Shown here piece after piece: positions 12,701-13,725 of a stretch of DNA of 13,725 nt; the stretch's first letter is position 1; every line of letters starts with the position of its first letter. The notes under the pieces are model-generated. The model had not been told where the DNA came from. It was given only the letters and a program-made list of their open reading frames with translations, and made no database searches. This DNA comes from Actinomycetota bacterium. GTDB taxonomy: Bacteria; Actinomycetota; Actinomycetes; Streptosporangiales; Streptosporangiaceae. The position numbers were made by a program, and so were the translations under genes. The stretch spans positions 6,876 through 20,600 of the forward strand of contig PLIQ01000557.1 in assembly GCA_003140115.1 (NCBI GenBank), in the 5' to 3' direction.

Positions 12701-13725
12701 TCACGCTCCGTTCTGATCGCTGGTCACGCTCATGACGGTGACGGGTTTCCAGGTCCGGGAATCCCGTTCCGGTGCGGGGAGCTCGCGGGCCCCGCGCCGC
12801 GGTATCAGCGCCGGCCATTGCTGCCGCGTGCGCCCGGTGAGCGGCACCGCCAGCGGGGTCCTGGCCAGCACGCTGGTCAGCGCGACGCCACCGGCGAAGA
12901 CGATGCCCACGGTCAGCAGGCAGAGCAGCGGCCAGGGGATCGTCGAGCTGAGCCGTCCCCAGCCCAGCCAGATCAGCGCGGTGATGAACACCATCTGGGA
13001 CAGGTAGATGCCGTAGGCGTTGTCCGAGCCCGACCGCACCGCCGCCTTCGTCCGCGATGACCGCCAGGGGCGCACCAGGGCGACGCCCGCCAGATAACCG
13101 CAGGTGACCGCGCCGAGATTGAACGGGATGACGCTGGGCTGGAACGGGTCGCTGCCCGATCCCAGCGCGGTGGTGACGCCGTGCTGGGCCAGGAAATAGA
13201 TGCCCTCGGCGCCGAGCGCCGCGGCGGCCGTCAGCGCCACGATCAGTCGCGCGTGCCGTCTCACCCATTCGTCCACCTCCGTCAGATGGAAGGCGACGAC
13301 ACCGCCGCCGATCAGGTAGAGCAGGTAGCTCAGGGCATCCTGCTGGCCGTACCGGATCATCAGCGCCGGCAGGATGTGCCAGTGCATTCCGATCGCGATC
13401 GCCACCTGGGCCAGCGCGGCGACCGCGATAACCAGGCCGTGGTGCCCTCTGGTCCGCCGCAGCAGCATCAGCACGAGCGGGAACACCAGGTAGAACTGCA
13501 TGATCACGAGCAGGAAATACAGCTGGTAGTACCCGGTATAAGCCGCGTAGGCCAGGTGGTCGAGCGCCGCGGCCGGGCTGGCGTAGTGCGATGTCGGCAG
13601 CAGGTAGCAGAAGTAGATGACCGTCCAGCACGCGTACGGGATGACGACCGACAGGAACCGGCGCCCGTAGAAGCGGCGCAGCCCGGCCCGGCTCAGGTCG
13701 GCGTAGGCGTACGTCAGCATGCACG
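12701..13725 (-). CDS. Acyltransferase-3-family membrane protein, N-terminus outside window
   Basis: The minus-strand frame is open from the window edge to TGA 12703-12701, about 341 residues. Many hydrophobic segments follow each other (for example SVVIPYACWTVIYFCYLLP, YYQLYFLLVIMQFYLVFPLV, YLLYLIGGGVVAFHL, YGIYLSQMVFITALIWLGW), with Arg-rich short loops between. The order and spacing fit integral membrane O-acyltransferases of the Acyl_transf_3 family, which acylate sugars, polysaccharides, lipids or antibiotics. Family members start with one or two further membrane helices that carry a conserved His-Arg region; these lie to the right of 13725, so activity cannot be judged. The hydrophilic tail (about the last 50 residues, ARELPAPERDSRTWKPVTV) is cytoplasmic in style. 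The gene is followed immediately by the acyl-CoA synthetase gene. Confidence 0.82.
   Translation of the reverse strand, partial: CMLTYAYADLSRAGLRRFYGRRFLSVVIPYACWTVIYFCYLLPTSHYASPAAALDHLAYAAYTGYYQLYFLLVIMQFYLVFPLVLMLLRRTRGHHGLVIAVAALAQVAIAIGMHWHILPALMIRYGQQDALSYLLYLIGGGVVAFHLTEVDEWVRRHARLIVALTAAAALGAEGIYFLAQHGVTTALGSGSDPFQPSVIPFNLGAVTCGYLAGVALVRPWRSSRTKAAVRSGSDNAYGIYLSQMVFITALIWLGWGRLSSTIPWPLLCLLTVGIVFAGGVALTSVLARTPLAVPLTGRTRQQWPALIPRRGARELPAPERDSRTWKPVTVMSVTSDQNGA

Overview
The DNA is very GC-rich throughout, with GTG/TTG starts, tight gene packing and a sugar ABC importer that lacks its own ATPase. This points to a filamentous, Streptomyces- or Streptosporangium-like actinomycete. I cannot name the species. 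I see no tRNA, rRNA, CRISPR array, insertion sequence or prophage gene.

Left edge (1-1284): a minus-strand gene for a two-domain YbjQ-type protein runs off the window at position 1. Head-to-head with it lies the 3' two-thirds of a type II haloacid dehalogenase-like gene that has lost its start and its nucleophile region. The junction at about 762-775 looks like an old deletion or rearrangement breakpoint.

Centre (about 1298-11270): this is one coherent carbohydrate locus. A plus-strand operon (1389-4283) encodes a Gfo/Idh/MocA oxidoreductase, a PmoA/DUF6807 protein and a cupin. It converges on a minus-strand operon (7461-4294) for a lipoprotein sugar-binding protein and two permeases (MalF- and MalG-type). 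Divergent from the transporter operon, on the plus strand, are a LacI-family regulator (7843-8901) and a translationally coupled, signal-less GH3 glycosidase (8898-11270). Each of the three candidate promoters carries an inverted repeat built on CGAAA...TTTCG, or a close variant, at or just after the predicted transcription start: 1346-1362, 7581-7611 and 7780-7796. The simplest reading is that the local LacI protein represses all three units and is released by an imported oligosaccharide or its product. The transporter would import the glycoside, the cytoplasmic GH3 enzyme would cleave it, and the oxidoreductase/PmoA/cupin set would process a product or an unusual sugar. The sugar and the chemistry of the last three proteins are unknown. 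This is the most likely undescribed system in the window.

Right edge (11250-13725): a minus-strand pair encodes a membrane acyltransferase-3 protein (5' end outside the window) and a complete AMP-dependent acyl-CoA synthetase resembling the oxalyl-CoA synthetase group. The pair overlaps the GH3 gene tail-to-tail by 21 bases and is probably functionally separate from the sugar locus.
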